Source: Rubrivivax sp. (GTDB lineage: Bacteria > Pseudomonadota > Gammaproteobacteria > Burkholderiales > Burkholderiaceae_C). Taken from it: DNA of 64,000 nucleotides. The stretch is taken from contig JAIXYO010000070.1 of NCBI GenBank assembly GCA_027490215.1, positions 1 through 64,000 of the forward strand. Direction: 5' to 3'. Below, piece after piece: positions 29,232 to 39,741 of this stretch (position 1 is the first letter of the stretch; each line of letters starts with the position of its first letter). The translations under genes were made by a program, and so were the position numbers. Below the pieces are notes generated by a model that was not told the DNA's origin, ran no database searches, and was given only the letters and a program-made list of their open reading frames with translations.

Positions 29232-29753
29232 TCATCGGGACTCGTCGGGTTGCGAATGGAGAACATCCACCAGCGCATCCAGCCGCTCGTGGCTCATGAA
29301 ACTGCACATGGTGCGATCGTTGACCAACAGCACCGGCGCGTCGGCGCAGGCACCCAGGCATTCGCTTTGCTGGAGAGTGATCAGGCCGTCGGCAGTGGTT
29401 CCGCCCTGTTCGATGCCCAGCTTGCGGCACAGATGCTCCAGCGCCCGTTGTCCATCGCGAAGTTGGCACGGCAGGTTGGTGCAGACGTTGATCTTGAAGC
29501 GGCCCACCGGACGCTGGTTGTACATGTTGTAGAAGGTGGTGACCTCGTGCACTGCGATCGGCGGCATGCCGAGGTAGTCGGCGACGCCTTTCTCCGTTTC
29601 AGCGGAAACGTAGCCCTGCTCCTGCTGCACGATCGACAGGCAGGCGATCACCGCAGACGGTTTCTGGTCGGCGGGGTACTTGGCCACCTCGAACGCGAAT
29701 CGCTCCAGCGTAGCGGAGGAAAACACAGCTGACGGTTGCGCGGATTCACTCAC
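29232..29753 (-). CDS. nuoE: NADH-quinone oxidoreductase subunit E ([2Fe-2S])
   Basis: 173 aa, thioredoxin-like fold. The N1a ligands are in [11 protein letters not shown] and [17 protein letters not shown]. Start ATG 29753 overlaps the nuoD stop by 4 bp. Confidence 0.96.
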   Translation of the reverse strand: MSESAQPSAVFSSATLERFAFEVAKYPADQKPSAVIACLSIVQQEQGYVSAETEKGVADYLGMPPIAVHEVTTFYNMYNQRPVGRFKINVCTNLPCQLRDGQRALEHLCRKLGIEQGGTTADGLITLQQSECLGACADAPVLLVNDRTMCSFMSHERLDALVDVLHSQPDESR

Positions 29754-31003
29754 CGGTCGATCTCTCCGAAAACGATGTCCATCGTGCCGATGACCGCGAC
29801 CGCGTCCGCGATCATGTGGCCGCGTGCCATTTCGTCGAGCGCGGCCAGGTGCGCAAATCCAGGCGCACGGATCTTCAGGCGGTACGGCTTGTTTGCGCCG
29901 TCGCTGACGATGTAGATGCCGAACTCGCCCTTCGGATGTTCCACCGCCGCATAGGCTTCACCCACAGGAACGTGGAACCCTTCGGTGAACAACTTGAAGT
30001 GGTGGATCAGCTCTTCCATGCTCGACTTCATGTCGACGCGAGAAGGTGGTGCCACCTTGTGGTTCGACGTGATCACCGGACCGGGGTTCGCGCGCAGCCA
30101 GGCCACACACTGCTGGATGATCCGGTTCGACTGCCGCATTTCCTCGACGCGAACCAGATAGCGGTCATAGGTGTCGCCATTGACGCCGACGGGAATGTCG
30201 AAATCGAGATGCTCGTAGACATCATAGGGCTGCTTCTTGCGCAGATCCCACTCGACTCCGGAGCCGCGCAGCATCGGCCCGGTGAAGCCGAGATTCAGCG
30301 CGCGTTCCGGCGGCACCACCCCAATTCCCACGGTACGTTGCTTCCAGATGCGGTTGTCGGTCAACAACGTTTCATAGTCGTCGACACACTTCGGAAAGCG
30401 CTTCGTGAAGTCATCGATGAAGTCGAGCAGCGTGCCTTGGCGGTTGTCATTCAGTGCAGACATCACCTTCGCGTTGCGGACTTTCGACGCCTTGTACTGC
30501 GGCATGGTGTCCGGCAGGTCGCGATACACGCCGCCCGGGCGGAAATACGCTGCATGCATGCGCGCACCAGAGGCTGCTTCATACATGTCGAACAGATCCT
30601 CGCGCTCGCGGAAGCAGTAGATGAAGATGTTCATCGCTCCGCAATCGAGACCGTGCGCACCAAGCCACATGAGGTGGTTGAGCAGCCGCGTGATCTCACT
30701 GAACATCACGCGGATGTACTGGGCGCGCACAGGCACATCGACACCAAGCAACCGCTCGATGGCGAGGCAGTAGGCATGCTCGTTGCACATCATCGACACA
30801 TAGTCGAGACGATCCATGTAGGGCAACGACTGGATGTAGGTCTTGCTTTCGGCGAGCTTTTCAGTTGCGCGGTGCAGCAGGCCGATATGCGGGTCGGCAC
30901 GCTGGATGACCTCGCCGTCGAGCTCGAGTACCAAGCGCAGTACGCCGTGCGCCGCCGGATGCTGCGGGCCGAAGTTCAGCGTGTAGTTCTTGATGTCGGC
31001 CAT
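29750..31003 (-). CDS. nuoD: NADH-quinone oxidoreductase subunit D (49 kDa)
   Basis: 417 aa. Quinone-site subunit related to NiFe-hydrogenase large subunits. N-terminal [21 protein letters not shown] contains the conserved His loop; [25 protein letters not shown] and the C-terminal DIVFGEIDR are standard. Begins 1 bp after nuoC ends. Confidence 0.97.
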   Translation of the reverse strand: MADIKNYTLNFGPQHPAAHGVLRLVLELDGEVIQRADPHIGLLHRATEKLAESKTYIQSLPYMDRLDYVSMMCNEHAYCLAIERLLGVDVPVRAQYIRVMFSEITRLLNHLMWLGAHGLDCGAMNIFIYCFREREDLFDMYEAASGARMHAAYFRPGGVYRDLPDTMPQYKASKVRNAKVMSALNDNRQGTLLDFIDDFTKRFPKCVDDYETLLTDNRIWKQRTVGIGVVPPERALNLGFTGPMLRGSGVEWDLRKKQPYDVYEHLDFDIPVGVNGDTYDRYLVRVEEMRQSNRIIQQCVAWLRANPGPVITSNHKVAPPSRVDMKSSMEELIHHFKLFTEGFHVPVGEAYAAVEHPKGEFGIYIVSDGANKPYRLKIRAPGFAHLAALDEMARGHMIADAVAVIGTMDIVFGEIDR

Positions 31004-31004
31004 G

Positions 31005-31601
31005 TCAGTGGAGACCGCCGTAGTTGTCTTCGCGGATGATCCGTGGCGTGATTTCGCGCGGTTCGATCGTGACCGGCTGATAGATCACGCGCTTCTTCTC
31101 GGGGTCGTAACGCATCTCCACGTTGCCGGAGGTCGGGAAATCCTTGCGAAACGGGTGACCGATAAAGCCGTAATCCGTCAGGATGCGACGCAGGTCGAGG
31201 TGACCGTCGAAGATGATGCCGTACAGGTCGAAGGCTTCGCGCTCGAACCAGTTGGCTGAGCTCCAGACCTCACTCAGGGAGGCTAAAGACGGCACGTCGT
31301 CGTCGATGCAGAACACCTTCAGACGCAAACGCCAGTTCAAGCTGACCGACAGCAGGTGCGAAACGACGCAAAAGCGCAGTCCACCCCACGGTTCATCACG
31401 GTATTCAGAGTAATCGACCCCGCACAGGTCAATCAGTTGCTCGAAACGCAAAGCCGGGTCGTCGCGAAGTGTCAGTGCCACCTCGCGGTAATCAGCGGCA
31501 GACACCGTGATCGTGATCTCGCCACGTTCGGTAGCCAGCGTGTTCAACCGCGAGCCCAGTGCGACCTCAAGGGCCTGCTGGAGCGCTTCGAGATGGGTCA
31601 T
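31005..31601 (-). CDS. nuoC: NADH-quinone oxidoreductase subunit C (30 kDa)
   Basis: 198 aa, separate from NuoD (not the fused CD form of E. coli). Signature [29 protein letters not shown]-type segment (split here by the length limit) and GHPFRKDFP are present. In a 24-bp-spaced series after nuoB. Confidence 0.96.
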   Translation of the reverse strand: MTHLEALQQALEVALGSRLNTLATERGEITITVSAADYREVALTLRDDPALRFEQLIDLCGVDYSEYRDEPWGGLRFCVVSHLLSVSLNWRLRLKVFCIDDDVPSLASLSEVWSSANWFEREAFDLYGIIFDGHLDLRRILTDYGFIGHPFRKDFPTSGNVEMRYDPEKKRVIYQPVTIEPREITPRIIREDNYGGLH

Positions 31602-31625
31602 GGGGCGCGATTCAGAAGGCGTCGA

Positions 31626-32102
31626 TCAGCGGGCGATGGTGTTTTCACGGCGGATCTTGGATTGCAGTTGCAGGATCCCATACAGAAGCGCTTCGGCCGT
31701 GGGCGGGCATCCTGGCACATAGACATCGACGGGCACGATGCGGTCACAGCCACGCACCACCGAATAGCTGTAGTGGTAATAGCCGCCGCCGTTGGCGCAG
31801 GAGCCCATGCTGAGCACCCAGCGCGGCTCAGCCATCTGGTCGTAAACCTTGCGCAGCGCCGGTGCCATCTTGTTGCACAGCGTGCCTGCGACGATCATCA
31901 GATCGCTCTGCCGCGGGCTGGGCCGGAAAAGCATGCCAAAACGGTCGATGTCGTAGCGTGCAGCACCCGCATGCATCATTTCGACTGCGCAGCAGGCGAG
32001 GCCAAAGGTCATCGGCCAGAGCGAGCCAGTCTTTGACCAGTTGATGACGGTGTCCAGACTGGTCGTGACAAAGCCTTCTTTCAGGACGCCTTCAATGCCC
32101 AT
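31626..32102 (-). CDS. nuoB: NADH-quinone oxidoreductase subunit B (N2 cluster)
   Basis: 158 aa. Holds the terminal N2 [4Fe-4S] cluster next to quinone. Tandem cysteines in [11 protein letters not shown], then [20 protein letters not shown] and [18 protein letters not shown] supply the ligands. Three bp after nuoA. Confidence 0.97.
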   Translation of the reverse strand: MGIEGVLKEGFVTTSLDTVINWSKTGSLWPMTFGLACCAVEMMHAGAARYDIDRFGMLFRPSPRQSDLMIVAGTLCNKMAPALRKVYDQMAEPRWVLSMGSCANGGGYYHYSYSVVRGCDRIVPVDVYVPGCPPTAEALLYGILQLQSKIRRENTIAR

Positions 32103-32105
32103 GGT

Positions 32106-32465
32106 TCATTCCCAATCCAGCGCCCCTTTTTTCCACTCGTAGACAAAGCCCACGACCAGGATGCCAAGGAACAACATCATCGACCAGAAGCCCGCCATGC
32201 CGATCTCGCGCAACGAGACCGCCCACGGGAAGAGAAAGGCAATTTCCAAGTCGAACAGGATGAACAGGATCGCCACGAGGTAGTAGCGCACGTCGAACTT
32301 CATCCGCGCGTCTTCGAAGGCTTCAAAGCCGCATTCGTAGGGTGAGTTCTTCGCCGAGTCCGGGCGATGAGGGCCGAGCACGAAACCCAGAACCTGCGGC
32401 AACACGCCGACCAATACACCGACCAGTATGAACAGGATCACCGGCAAATATGGCTGCAGGTCCAT
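32106..32465 (-). CDS. nuoA: NADH-quinone oxidoreductase subunit A
   Basis: 119 aa, three membrane helices. The conserved loop [20 protein letters not shown] and [22 protein letters not shown] are present. First nuo gene; it starts 58 bp after the tRNA-Leu gene, so the operon may be read through from secG or start from a promoter in that short gap. Confidence 0.97.
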   Translation of the reverse strand: MDLQPYLPVILFILVGVLVGVLPQVLGFVLGPHRPDSAKNSPYECGFEAFEDARMKFDVRYYLVAILFILFDLEIAFLFPWAVSLREIGMAGFWSMMLFLGILVVGFVYEWKKGALDWE

Positions 32466-32523
32466 GACGCCCTTGAATACCCTCTTGATCGCTGAAGCAC
32501 GTGGTTAAATCCACTCGAATTTC

Positions 32524-32608
32524 TGGTGCCGACGGCGAGACTCGAACTCGCACAGCTTTCGCCACTACCCCCTCAAGATAGCGTGTCTACCAATTTCACC
32601 ACGTCGGC
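32524..32608 (-). tRNA. tRNA-Leu (anticodon GAG)
   Basis: On the minus strand 85 nt with encoded CCA. The 7-bp acceptor stem (gccgacg at 32528-32534 pairing with 32602-32608), a T-arm with GTTCGAGTC, a long class II variable arm and a 5-bp anticodon stem around loop TTGAGGG all fit; GAG is at the anticodon position, decoding CUU/CUC. It stands between secG and nuoA in the same orientation. Confidence 0.95.
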
Positions 32609-32745
32609 TCGCCACCACTGTGATGAGACTCAACATTTGCGTGAGGACGCGAGTCTCATTACAGCCTCAAAGTTTACCCTCAAACCATGGCTGATTCGTT
32701 GCGCAGAAGCCCTGAAACGCTGAGGCTCACTCAGTGAGCTTCCGC

Positions 32746-33159
32746 TTACTTGGTCGGGATGGCACCCGCACCGGAAGCCGGTAACGCGGGCGCGGCCAAC
32801 GATGGCGCCGCATCGGCACCGCCAGACCCCGGAATCTGTGTGGCAGCACCCGCGGAAGGTGCCGACGCCGGCGTCGTGATCGCAGGGCGATCCAGCACAC
32901 TTCCGGCAGGTCCCCGCGCACGATCGTTCGACAGAAACGCCAGCAGCAACGTGCAGGCAAAGAAGATCGCCGCACAGACCGCCGTTGATCGCGAAAGGAA
33001 ATTGGCGCTGCCGGTCGCACCGAACAGACTGCCCGAGGCGCCGCTACCGAACGACGCTCCCATGTCGGCACCCTTGCCGTGCTGCACGAGCACCAGGCCG
33101 ATCATCACCAGCGCCGCCAGGATCTGGATTACCACCACCGCATTCAACAGCAAGTTCAT
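32746..33159 (-). CDS. secG: Preprotein translocase subunit SecG
   Basis: 137 aa from ATG 33159, which overlaps the tpiA stop by 4 bp. Two membrane helices flank the conserved LVLVQHGKGADMGASFGSG region. The Sec channel accessory subunit core is about 75 residues; the remainder is an Ala/Pro/Gly-rich tail usual in this bacterial group. Confidence 0.95.
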   Translation of the reverse strand: MNLLLNAVVVIQILAALVMIGLVLVQHGKGADMGASFGSGASGSLFGATGSANFLSRSTAVCAAIFFACTLLLAFLSNDRARGPAGSVLDRPAITTPASAPSAGAATQIPGSGGADAAPSLAAPALPASGAGAIPTK

Positions 33160-33965
33160 GTTCTCGACTTTCCAGTAAAACCCAGCGCGACGTGGGACGC
33201 CGCGCGACAAATGGCAGAGAAATCAGCCGCCTTGAGGGACGCCGCGCCCACCAAGGCACCATCAATGTCGGGCTGCGCAAACAACTCCTGCGCATTGCCT
33301 GCGTTGACGCTGCCGCCATACAGAAGACGCATCTCGGAAGCTCGCGTGCTGGCAGCCGCCAATTGCCCGCGCAGTACCGAATGCACCGCTTGTGCTTCCT
33401 GAGGCGTGGCGGTCAAACCGGTACCAATGGCCCAGATCGGCTCGTACGCCACGATGATCTGAGAAACGCAGTGGCCCAGTGTATGAATCACGGCCGACAA
33501 CTGGCGCTTGACCACCCCCTCGGTTGAGCCGCCATCACGCTCGGCCCGCGTCTCGCCGACGCAGACGATCGGAGTCAGTCCATGCGCCAGCGCCAAACGT
33601 GCCTTGTCGGCCACAAGGGAGTCCGATTCAGCATGATGGAGGCGGCGCTCCGAGTGTCCGACGATGACATGACGGCAGCCAAACTCAGCGAGCATCGCCG
33701 CGGCCACGTCGCCTGTGTATGCGCCGGACTCATGCCGCGAACAGTCCTGAGCGCCCCAGCCGATGCCGCTGCCCTGAAGCGAGAGCGCAACATCCGCCAG
33801 GTAAGGGAACGGGCAGCACACACTGACCTCGGCATCGAACGGGCCGGCCGCGCGGAGCGCCGCGAGGAGCTCGACATTGGTGACCCGCGTGCCGTTCATC
33901 TTCCAGTTGCCGACAACCAATGGCAGCCGCCCGCTGGTCACTGGCGCGCTCGTGTGACTCACCAT
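33156..33965 (-). CDS. tpiA: Triosephosphate isomerase
   Basis: 269 aa from ATG 33965 (MVSHTSAPV). Interconverts dihydroxyacetone phosphate and glyceraldehyde 3-phosphate. Catalytic residues are seen: Lys in VGNWKMNG, His in VIVGHSERR, Glu in VAYEPIWAIGTG; the phosphate loop LLYGGSVNAGNA is intact. Overlaps the quinone oxidoreductase gene by 7 bp and secG by 4 bp. Confidence 0.97.
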   Translation of the reverse strand: MVSHTSAPVTSGRLPLVVGNWKMNGTRVTNVELLAALRAAGPFDAEVSVCCPFPYLADVALSLQGSGIGWGAQDCSRHESGAYTGDVAAAMLAEFGCRHVIVGHSERRLHHAESDSLVADKARLALAHGLTPIVCVGETRAERDGGSTEGVVKRQLSAVIHTLGHCVSQIIVAYEPIWAIGTGLTATPQEAQAVHSVLRGQLAAASTRASEMRLLYGGSVNAGNAQELFAQPDIDGALVGAASLKAADFSAICRAASHVALGFTGKSRT

Positions 33966-34945
33966 GAGAGCACCAGCTTTCCGACATGTTGATTCGATTC
34001 CATCAGCGCATGCGCCTGGGCTGCTTGTGCCGCCGGGAATACCTTGAACACCACCGGCCTCACCACCTTGCTTTCGATCCAGCGCCACGCGGTGGCGCGC
34101 AATTCACATGCGATGGCCGACTTGAACGCTATCGAGCGAGCACGCAAGGTCGACCCGGTGATTGTCAGCCGGCGTGTCAGCAGCGCAGCCGCATTGAACG
34201 TCGCCTGACGGCCGCCCTGCACTGCAATGATTGCCAGGCGACCATCTTCAGCCAGACAGCTCACCTCACGGGCCACATAGTCGCCAGCAACCATGTCAAG
34301 AATCACATCGACGCCACGACCAGCGGTCAATCGCATCACCGCCTCAGCAAAATCCTCGCTGCGGTAGTTGATCGCGTGCTGGGCACCCAGCGCCAGGCAG
34401 GCGGCCGCTTTCTCGTCCGTCCCTACCGTGACCAGCACAGTGGCACCAGCCGCACGGGCCAGTTGGATCGCGGTCACGCCAATGCCGCTGCTGCCGCCCT
34501 GAATCAGCAGGGTTTCGCCCGCTTTCAAGCCGGCTCGACCGAAGACGTTGGACCACACGGTGAAGCAGGTTTCGGGCAGGCTGGCAGCCTCGATGTCGGT
34601 CAGGCCACCGGGCACGGGCAGACATTGGCCGACCGGCGCCACACAATGGTCAGCATAGCCGCCGCCTGAGACCAGCGCGCAGACCCGATCGCCAACTTTC
34701 AGGCCGGCATCGCGCAGCGCGTCGCCGTCGCCAGAGATGATCACCCCGGCCACTTCCAGGCCGGGCAGATCAGACGCGCCGGCAGGCGGCAGGTACATAC
34801 CCTTGCGCTGCAGCACATCGGGTCGGTTGATCCCCGAAGCCGACACGGCAATCAAGGCTTCGCCCACACCGGCCACCGGGGTTGTGCGCTCGCTGGGACG
34901 CAATACCTCCGGCGGCCCGAAGGCGCTGATTTCAATGACTCTCAT
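33959..34945 (-). CDS. NAD(P)H quinone oxidoreductase, zinc-free MDR family (PIG3-like)
   Basis: 328 aa from ATG 34945 (MRVIEISAFGPPEVL). Medium-chain dehydrogenase/reductase without the zinc cysteines. The Rossmann motif LIQGGSSGIGVTAIQLA and SGINRPDVLQRKGMY place it in the quinone oxidoreductase/TP53I3 group. Probably reduces quinones with NADPH; the true substrate is unknown. Between pnp and tpiA, with overlapping genes downstream. Confidence 0.9.
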   Translation of the reverse strand: MRVIEISAFGPPEVLRPSERTTPVAGVGEALIAVSASGINRPDVLQRKGMYLPPAGASDLPGLEVAGVIISGDGDALRDAGLKVGDRVCALVSGGGYADHCVAPVGQCLPVPGGLTDIEAASLPETCFTVWSNVFGRAGLKAGETLLIQGGSSGIGVTAIQLARAAGATVLVTVGTDEKAAACLALGAQHAINYRSEDFAEAVMRLTAGRGVDVILDMVAGDYVAREVSCLAEDGRLAIIAVQGGRQATFNAAALLTRRLTITGSTLRARSIAFKSAIACELRATAWRWIESKVVRPVVFKVFPAAQAAQAHALMESNQHVGKLVLSW

Positions 34946-35026
34946 CGTGATGAGGTGACGGTCGCCGCCTGGAAACCGGGCCATTGAGCACCCAGTACCC
35001 AGCGGACATGACTCAGTGCGTTGATC

Positions 35027-37156
35027 TCATTCCTGAGCGTTGGCCACCGGCGCGGGCTGCTGATCACGCTCGATAAGCGCCTTCATCGACAGCTTGACGC
35101 GGCCCTTCTCGTCGGTCTCGAGTACCTTGACCTTGACGATCTGGCCCTCCTTCAGGAAGTCGGTGACCTTCTCGACGCGCTGGTGGGCGATCTGGCTGAT
35201 GTGCAGCAGGCCGTCCTTGCCCGGGAGCAGGTTGACCAGGGCGCCGAAGTCCAGAATCTTGACGATCGGGCCTTCGTAGACCTTGCCGATTTCGACTTCG
35301 GCGGTGATTTCCTCGATGCGCTTCTTGGCTTGAGCGGCCTTTTCGGCATCGGTCGAGGCGATCGTGATCGTGCCATCTTCACCAATGTCGATCGTGGTGC
35401 CGGTTTCTTCGGTCAGCGCGCGGATGGTGGCGCCACCCTTGCCGATCACGTCGCGGATCTTTTCGGGGTTGATCTTCATCGTGTAAAGCCGCGGCGCGAA
35501 CTGCGACACCTCGGTGTTGGCCGAGCCCATCGCCTCGACCATCTTGCCCAGGATGTGCAGACGCGCTTCCTTGGCTTGAGCCAGAGCGACCTGCATGATC
35601 TCCTTGGTGATGCCCTGGATCTTGATGTCCATCTGCAGCGCGGTGACGCCAGCGGTCGTGCCGGCCACCTTGAAGTCCATGTCGCCGAGATGATCTTCGT
35701 CGCCAAGGATGTCGGTCAACACCGCAAAACGGTTGCCGTCCTTGATCAGACCCATCGCGATACCCGCCACGTGCGCCGTCAGCGGCACGCCCGCGTCCAT
35801 CAGCGCCAGGCAGCCGCCGCATACCGATGCCATAGAAGACGAACCGTTCGACTCGGTGATTTCTGACACCACACGCATCGAATACGGGAAGTCAGCGCGG
35901 TCCGGCAGCACCGCAACCAGCGCGCGCTTGGCCAGACGGCCGTGACCAATCTCGCGGCGCTTTGGCGTGCCGACACGGCCGGTTTCGCCGGTGGCGAAGG
36001 GCGGCATGTTGTAGTGCAGCATGAAGTGCTCGCTGAACTCACCCGCCAGCGCATCGATCTTCTGCGAGTCGCGGTCGGTACCGAGCGTGGCAGCGACCAG
36101 CGCCTGCGTTTCACCGCGGGTGAACAGCGAGGAGCCGTGCACGCGCGGCAGCACGCTATTGCGGATTTCGATGGCGCGAACGGTGCGCGTATCGCGGCCG
36201 TCGATGCGTGGCTCACCTGACAGGATCTGGCTGCGGACGATCTTGGCTTCGATATCGAACAGCACGTTCTCGACCTTCACCTTGTCGACGACGACCCCAT
36301 CAGCTGCCAGCGCGGCCAGCGTGCTCGCTGTGACTTCGCGCGTGGCCTGGGTACGCGCTTGCTTGGAGCGGATCTGGTAGGCAGCGCGCAGCGGCGCTTC
36401 GGCCAAAGCGACGACCTTGGCGATGAACGGCTCGTCCTTCGCAGGCGGCGTCCAGTCCCAGGCCGGCTTGCCAGCGTCGCGGACCAGGTCGTTGATGGCG
36501 GCGATCGCGATCTTGCTTTGTTCGTGGCCGAACACCACGCCACCGAGCATGATCTCTTCGCTCAATTGCTTGGCTTCCGACTCGACCATCAGCACCGCGG
36601 CTTGCGTGCCGGCGACGACCAGGTCCATGGCCGAGTCGAGAAGTTGCGTCTTGCCGGGGTTCAGCACGTATTCGCCGTTGATGTAGCCAACGCGCGCAGC
36701 GCCGATAGGGCCATCAAAGGGAATGCCGGAGATGGCCAGCGCGGCGCTGGACCCGATCAACGCAGCGATATCGGCCGAGACCTCGGGGTTCAGCGACATC
36801 ACATGAACGACGACCTGCACCTCGTTGTAGAAACCTTCGGGGAACAGCGGACGCAGCGGGCGGTCGATCAGCCGCGAGGTCAGCGTTTCCAATTCGCTGG
36901 GACGGCCTTCGCGCTTGAAGAAGCTGCCAGGAATCTTGCCCGCGGCATAGGTCTTTTCAATGTAGTCAACGGTCAGAGGGAAGAAGTCCTGGCCCGGCTT
37001 CGGGTTCTTCGCGCCGACCACGGTGGCCAGAACCACGGTGTCGTCGATGTTGACCAGCACGGCGCCGCCCGACTGGCGGGCGATTTCACCGGTTTCCAGC
37101 ACGACGGTGTGTTGACCCCATTGGAAGGTCTTGGTGACTTTGTTGAACATGCTCAT
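35027..37156 (-). CDS. pnp: Polyribonucleotide nucleotidyltransferase (PNPase)
   Basis: 709 aa. Phosphorolytic 3'-5' exoribonuclease of the degradosome. Two RNase PH domains ([29 protein letters not shown] in the first, split here; [18 protein letters not shown] in the second, with [19 protein letters not shown] holding catalytic Asp) are followed by KH ([15 protein letters not shown]) and S1 ([18 protein letters not shown]) domains. ATG 37156 has GGAG 7 bases upstream; a second Met two codons in is possible. Confidence 0.97.
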   Translation of the reverse strand: MSMFNKVTKTFQWGQHTVVLETGEIARQSGGAVLVNIDDTVVLATVVGAKNPKPGQDFFPLTVDYIEKTYAAGKIPGSFFKREGRPSELETLTSRLIDRPLRPLFPEGFYNEVQVVVHVMSLNPEVSADIAALIGSSAALAISGIPFDGPIGAARVGYINGEYVLNPGKTQLLDSAMDLVVAGTQAAVLMVESEAKQLSEEIMLGGVVFGHEQSKIAIAAINDLVRDAGKPAWDWTPPAKDEPFIAKVVALAEAPLRAAYQIRSKQARTQATREVTASTLAALAADGVVVDKVKVENVLFDIEAKIVRSQILSGEPRIDGRDTRTVRAIEIRNSVLPRVHGSSLFTRGETQALVAATLGTDRDSQKIDALAGEFSEHFMLHYNMPPFATGETGRVGTPKRREIGHGRLAKRALVAVLPDRADFPYSMRVVSEITESNGSSSMASVCGGCLALMDAGVPLTAHVAGIAMGLIKDGNRFAVLTDILGDEDHLGDMDFKVAGTTAGVTALQMDIKIQGITKEIMQVALAQAKEARLHILGKMVEAMGSANTEVSQFAPRLYTMKINPEKIRDVIGKGGATIRALTEETGTTIDIGEDGTITIASTDAEKAAQAKKRIEEITAEVEIGKVYEGPIVKILDFGALVNLLPGKDGLLHISQIAHQRVEKVTDFLKEGQIVKVKVLETDEKGRVKLSMKALIERDQQPAPVANAQE

Positions 37157-37306
37157 ATGTGTCTCCGGTTGAGATCAGCGCCTTGCGGGTGGCGCCTTCG
37201 AACCCAGAGCTGCAGCATCCTGGCGCGATGCCATTCCAGTGACGTTCACTGACAAACGCCTGTGGAATGACACATCGTCATCGTTGGATGCCTGGCTCAA
37301 AACGAG

Positions 37307-37345
37307 AAGAGCCTGTGCTGGGGACCCAGACAGGCTCTTTGCTTC
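37307..37345 (-). terminator. Hairpin between rpsO and pnp (terminator or attenuator)
   Basis: A 9-bp stem AGAGCCTGT/ACAGGCTCT (37307-37315 and 37330-37338), extended by an inner CTGGG/CCCAG helix, lies 18 bp after the rpsO stop. On the minus strand it is followed by tctcgttttg, a modest T-run. It probably ends part of rpsO transcription and may be the RNase III-type processing site known upstream of pnp in enterobacteria; the latter is inference. Confidence 0.7.
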
Positions 37346-37355
37346 GTTCCGCAGA

Positions 37356-37625
37356 TTACTTGCGCAGACCCAGCTTCTGGATCAGTGCGGTGTAGCGATC
37401 GGCGTCACGGTCTTTCAGGTAAGCCAACAGGCTTTTGCGCGTGTTGACCATCTTCAGCAAACCACGGCGTCCGTGGTGGTCTTTCAGGTGCGTCTTGAAG
37501 TGCGGCGTCAATTCGTTGATGCGTGCGGTCAGCAGGGCCACCTGAACTTCAGGAGACCCGGTGTCGTTGGCGCTTCGCGCATTGGCCTTGACGATTTCTG
37601 CCTTTTGGGCAACGGTAGCGGTCAT
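37356..37625 (-). CDS. rpsO: 30S ribosomal protein S15
   Basis: 89 aa, standard length ([12 protein letters not shown]...[10 protein letters not shown]). Binds 16S rRNA in the platform. [26 protein letters not shown] is the hallmark (here in two parts, [11 protein letters not shown] and [12 protein letters not shown]). Located upstream of pnp as in most proteobacteria. Confidence 0.98.
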   Translation of the reverse strand: MTATVAQKAEIVKANARSANDTGSPEVQVALLTARINELTPHFKTHLKDHHGRRGLLKMVNTRKSLLAYLKDRDADRYTALIQKLGLRK

Positions 37626-37750
37626 GATGTTTCCTTCTGATGAAGCCGACAGAGCACAGTGGATGCGGGCTTCATGTGTGGACTTGCGGTCGCAGGTGGA
37701 ACTTCCTGCGCCGTGCGAAATCTGTGGGCACCCCTGCCCGCAGCCAGTCG

Positions 37751-37756
37751 AGTATA
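37751..37756 (-). promoter_or_regulatory. Probable -10 element of the rpsO promoter
   Basis: TATACT on the minus strand in the gap between tsaD and rpsO, giving a leader of roughly 120 nt before the rpsO start. No good -35 is seen at the usual spacing. The leader is long enough for S15 autoregulation as known in E. coli, but I did not find a convincing pseudoknot. Confidence 0.45.
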
Positions 37757-37762
37757 GCTCGC

Positions 37763-38794
37763 TCAGGCTGTCCCGAGCGGCCAGCGTGGACGGACGTTGA
37801 AGTCGTGGTCGATGCGGGCGTCGGCAGCGTCGCGTTGCCAGCGCATGGCCGCAGCCAGCGCGATCATCGCGCCGTTGTCGGTACACAGCGCCAATTCCGG
37901 GTAGTGCAGCTTGAAACGGCGGCGCGCGGCCTGCTCGCCCAGTTGCGTGCGCAGCAGTGTGTTGGCGCCAACGCCACCGGCCACCACCAGACGATCCAAT
38001 CCGGTCGACTCCAAAGCGCTCAGCGACTTGCGCACCAGTACGTCGACGATCGCCGCCTGCGTGCTGGCGGCCAGATCGGCGTGGTCCTTCGCGCCTGGCG
38101 ACGGCCCCAGTTTGCGCAGCGTCACCATGACCGCCGTTTTCAGGCCTGCAAACGAAAAGCTCAGGTCACCGCTGCGCAGCATGGGCCGTGGCAGGTCAAA
38201 GCGGGTCGGGTCGCCGCGCGCAGCGAGCTCCGCCAGCGCTGGGCCGCCGGGATAGCCCAGCCCCAGCAACTTGGCCGATTTGTCGAAGGCCTCGCCCGCC
38301 GCGTCGTCGATGGTCTCACCGAGCAGGGTGTAGGCACCGACTTCGTCGACCCGCATCAGCTGCGTGTGCCCGCCAGAGACCAGCAGGGCGACGAATGGGA
38401 ACGCGGGCGGCTGAGCGCTGAGGAAGGGCGACAGCAGATGTCCTTCAAGGTGGTGCACGCCAAGCACAGGACGCCCAAGCGACGCCCCCAGCGCGCAGGC
38501 CACGCCCGCGCCCACCAGCAATGCACCCGCCAGCCCAGGACCTCGGGTGTAGGCAATCATGTCGATGTCATGCAACTCGGCTCGTGCCTCGCGCATCACT
38601 TCGCGGGTCAACGGCAGCACGCGGCGGATGTGGTCACGCGAGGCCAGTTCCGGCACCACGCCGCCGTAGGCGCGGTGCATGTCGATCTGGCTGTACAGCG
38701 CTTGCCCGCGCAGCCTAGGCATGCCTTCGGCACCGGCTTCGATCAGGGCCACGCCGGTTTCGTCGCACGACGATTCGATGCCCAGGAAAATCAT
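37763..38794 (-). CDS. tsaD: tRNA N6-threonylcarbamoyladenosine transferase TsaD
   Basis: 343 aa from ATG 38794 ([20 protein letters not shown]). With TsaB/E/C it makes the t6A37 modification of ANN-decoding tRNAs. The metal-binding His pair HHLEGHL, the [16 protein letters not shown] glycine loop and [14 protein letters not shown] are intact. Divergent from the ANTAR gene with a 69-bp gap. Confidence 0.97.
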   Translation of the reverse strand: MIFLGIESSCDETGVALIEAGAEGMPRLRGQALYSQIDMHRAYGGVVPELASRDHIRRVLPLTREVMREARAELHDIDMIAYTRGPGLAGALLVGAGVACALGASLGRPVLGVHHLEGHLLSPFLSAQPPAFPFVALLVSGGHTQLMRVDEVGAYTLLGETIDDAAGEAFDKSAKLLGLGYPGGPALAELAARGDPTRFDLPRPMLRSGDLSFSFAGLKTAVMVTLRKLGPSPGAKDHADLAASTQAAIVDVLVRKSLSALESTGLDRLVVAGGVGANTLLRTQLGEQAARRRFKLHYPELALCTDNGAMIALAAAMRWQRDAADARIDHDFNVRPRWPLGTA

Positions 38795-38863
38795 GCTCCG
38801 AGTGTAGGCGGCGCGTTGATGGCGACTGCCATGCGCAGCTTCAGTGGCGTGGAATTTGCGATC

Positions 38864-39502
38864 ATGAGAGACATGAAACCCGCCCTGCGCATCGTCATCA
38901 TCGCGCCCGACACACTCATGGCCGAGGGGCCTGCCGACGACCATGACGAGTTGCTAACTGAGCGCTCGCGCAGCCTGCGCATCGGCCTGCTGGAAAACGG
39001 CTACAACATCGTGGCGGTACTGCCAGCCGATGTGTTTCTCCCCGATCGCCTGGCGCAGATCGCGCCTGACATGGTGATCGTCGATGCCGAAAGCGGCGCG
39101 CGCGACACCCTCGAACATGTGGTCGTCGCGACCCGGGACGCGCGGCGGCCGATCGTGCTGTTCACCAATGATGACGACACCAGCCATGTGGGTGCAGCCA
39201 TCGCCTCCGGCGTGACGGCGTATGTCGTGTCCGGCCTGTCGGCCGACCGCGTCAAGCCAGTGCTTGAAATCGCCCTCGCCCGCTTCGAGCACGAGGAATC
39301 GCTGCGCCGTGAGCTGGCCGATGCGCGTACCCAGTTGTCAGACCGCAAGACCATCGATCGCGCCAAAGGCATCCTGATGAAGCGCCAGGGCCTGCCCGAA
39401 GGCGAGGCTTACGCGCTGCTGCGCAAGGCCGCGATGGACAAGGGGCTGAAGCTGGTCGAAGTCGCTCAGCGCATCGTCGACGTGGCCGACTTGCTGGGCT
39501 GA
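38864..39502 (+). CDS. nasT: NasT-type ANTAR response regulator (transcription antiterminator)
   Basis: 212 aa from ATG 38864; ATG 38873 ([13 protein letters not shown]) is as likely. A receiver-like domain (about 5-135, with the candidate phospho-Asp in [11 protein letters not shown]) is followed by a helical linker and an ANTAR RNA-binding domain (about 150-205: [47 protein letters not shown]). An insertion of about 20 acidic residues after the first strand ([14 protein letters not shown]) is unusual for a receiver domain. It stands just upstream of the nitrate-type transporter, and the leader between them carries an ANTAR-like hairpin, so regulation by antitermination is very likely. Confidence 0.92.
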   Translation: MRDMKPALRIVIIAPDTLMAEGPADDHDELLTERSRSLRIGLLENGYNIVAVLPADVFLPDRLAQIAPDMVIVDAESGARDTLEHVVVATRDARRPIVLFTNDDDTSHVGAAIASGVTAYVVSGLSADRVKPVLEIALARFEHEESLRRELADARTQLSDRKTIDRAKGILMKRQGLPEGEAYALLRKAAMDKGLKLVEVAQRIVDVADLLG

Positions 39503-39665
39503 AGCCATGCGGGTCGAGCCGGCCCAAAACAGTGCAGAGACCGCGCCTTTGGCGAAACACACGGGCGCCGATGACCAAATCGCCTTTTCTTGGTGCGCCA
39601 CCACGATCTGTTGTGCCGCCAACTCTCTGGCTTCGTTGGCACAGCGTTTGCTGAACTGACGCACA
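39503..39665 (+). other. Start of the long nrtA leader
   Basis: Together with the hairpins below this makes a 339-base gap between nasT and nrtA. I see no gene; the promoter of the leader transcript should lie here, but I cannot pick it out. Confidence 0.4.
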
Positions 39666-39685
39666 GCAGGTCAAAGGCGACCTGC
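39666..39685 (+). promoter_or_regulatory. ANTAR-type hexaloop hairpin (P1)
   Basis: Perfect 7-bp stem GCAGGTC/GACCTGC closing the six-base loop AAAGGC. Known ANTAR RNA targets have hexaloops with A at position 1 and G at position 4; this loop has both. It lies 180 bp downstream of a gene for an ANTAR protein. Confidence 0.85.
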
Positions 39686-39727
39686 GAATGATCTTCTCGC
39701 GTGACCCTCCGGGGTAAGCCGCGAAAC

Positions 39728-39741
39728 GGACGACGGCGTCC
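39728..39741 (+). promoter_or_regulatory. Candidate second ANTAR hairpin (P2) overlapping the terminator
   Basis: GGAC (39728-39731), six-base loop GACGGC, GTCC (39738-39741). It shares bases with the 5' arm of the terminator, so both cannot form together, as expected of an antiterminator. Loop position 4 is G but position 1 is G and not A, so the match is imperfect. Confidence 0.5.
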
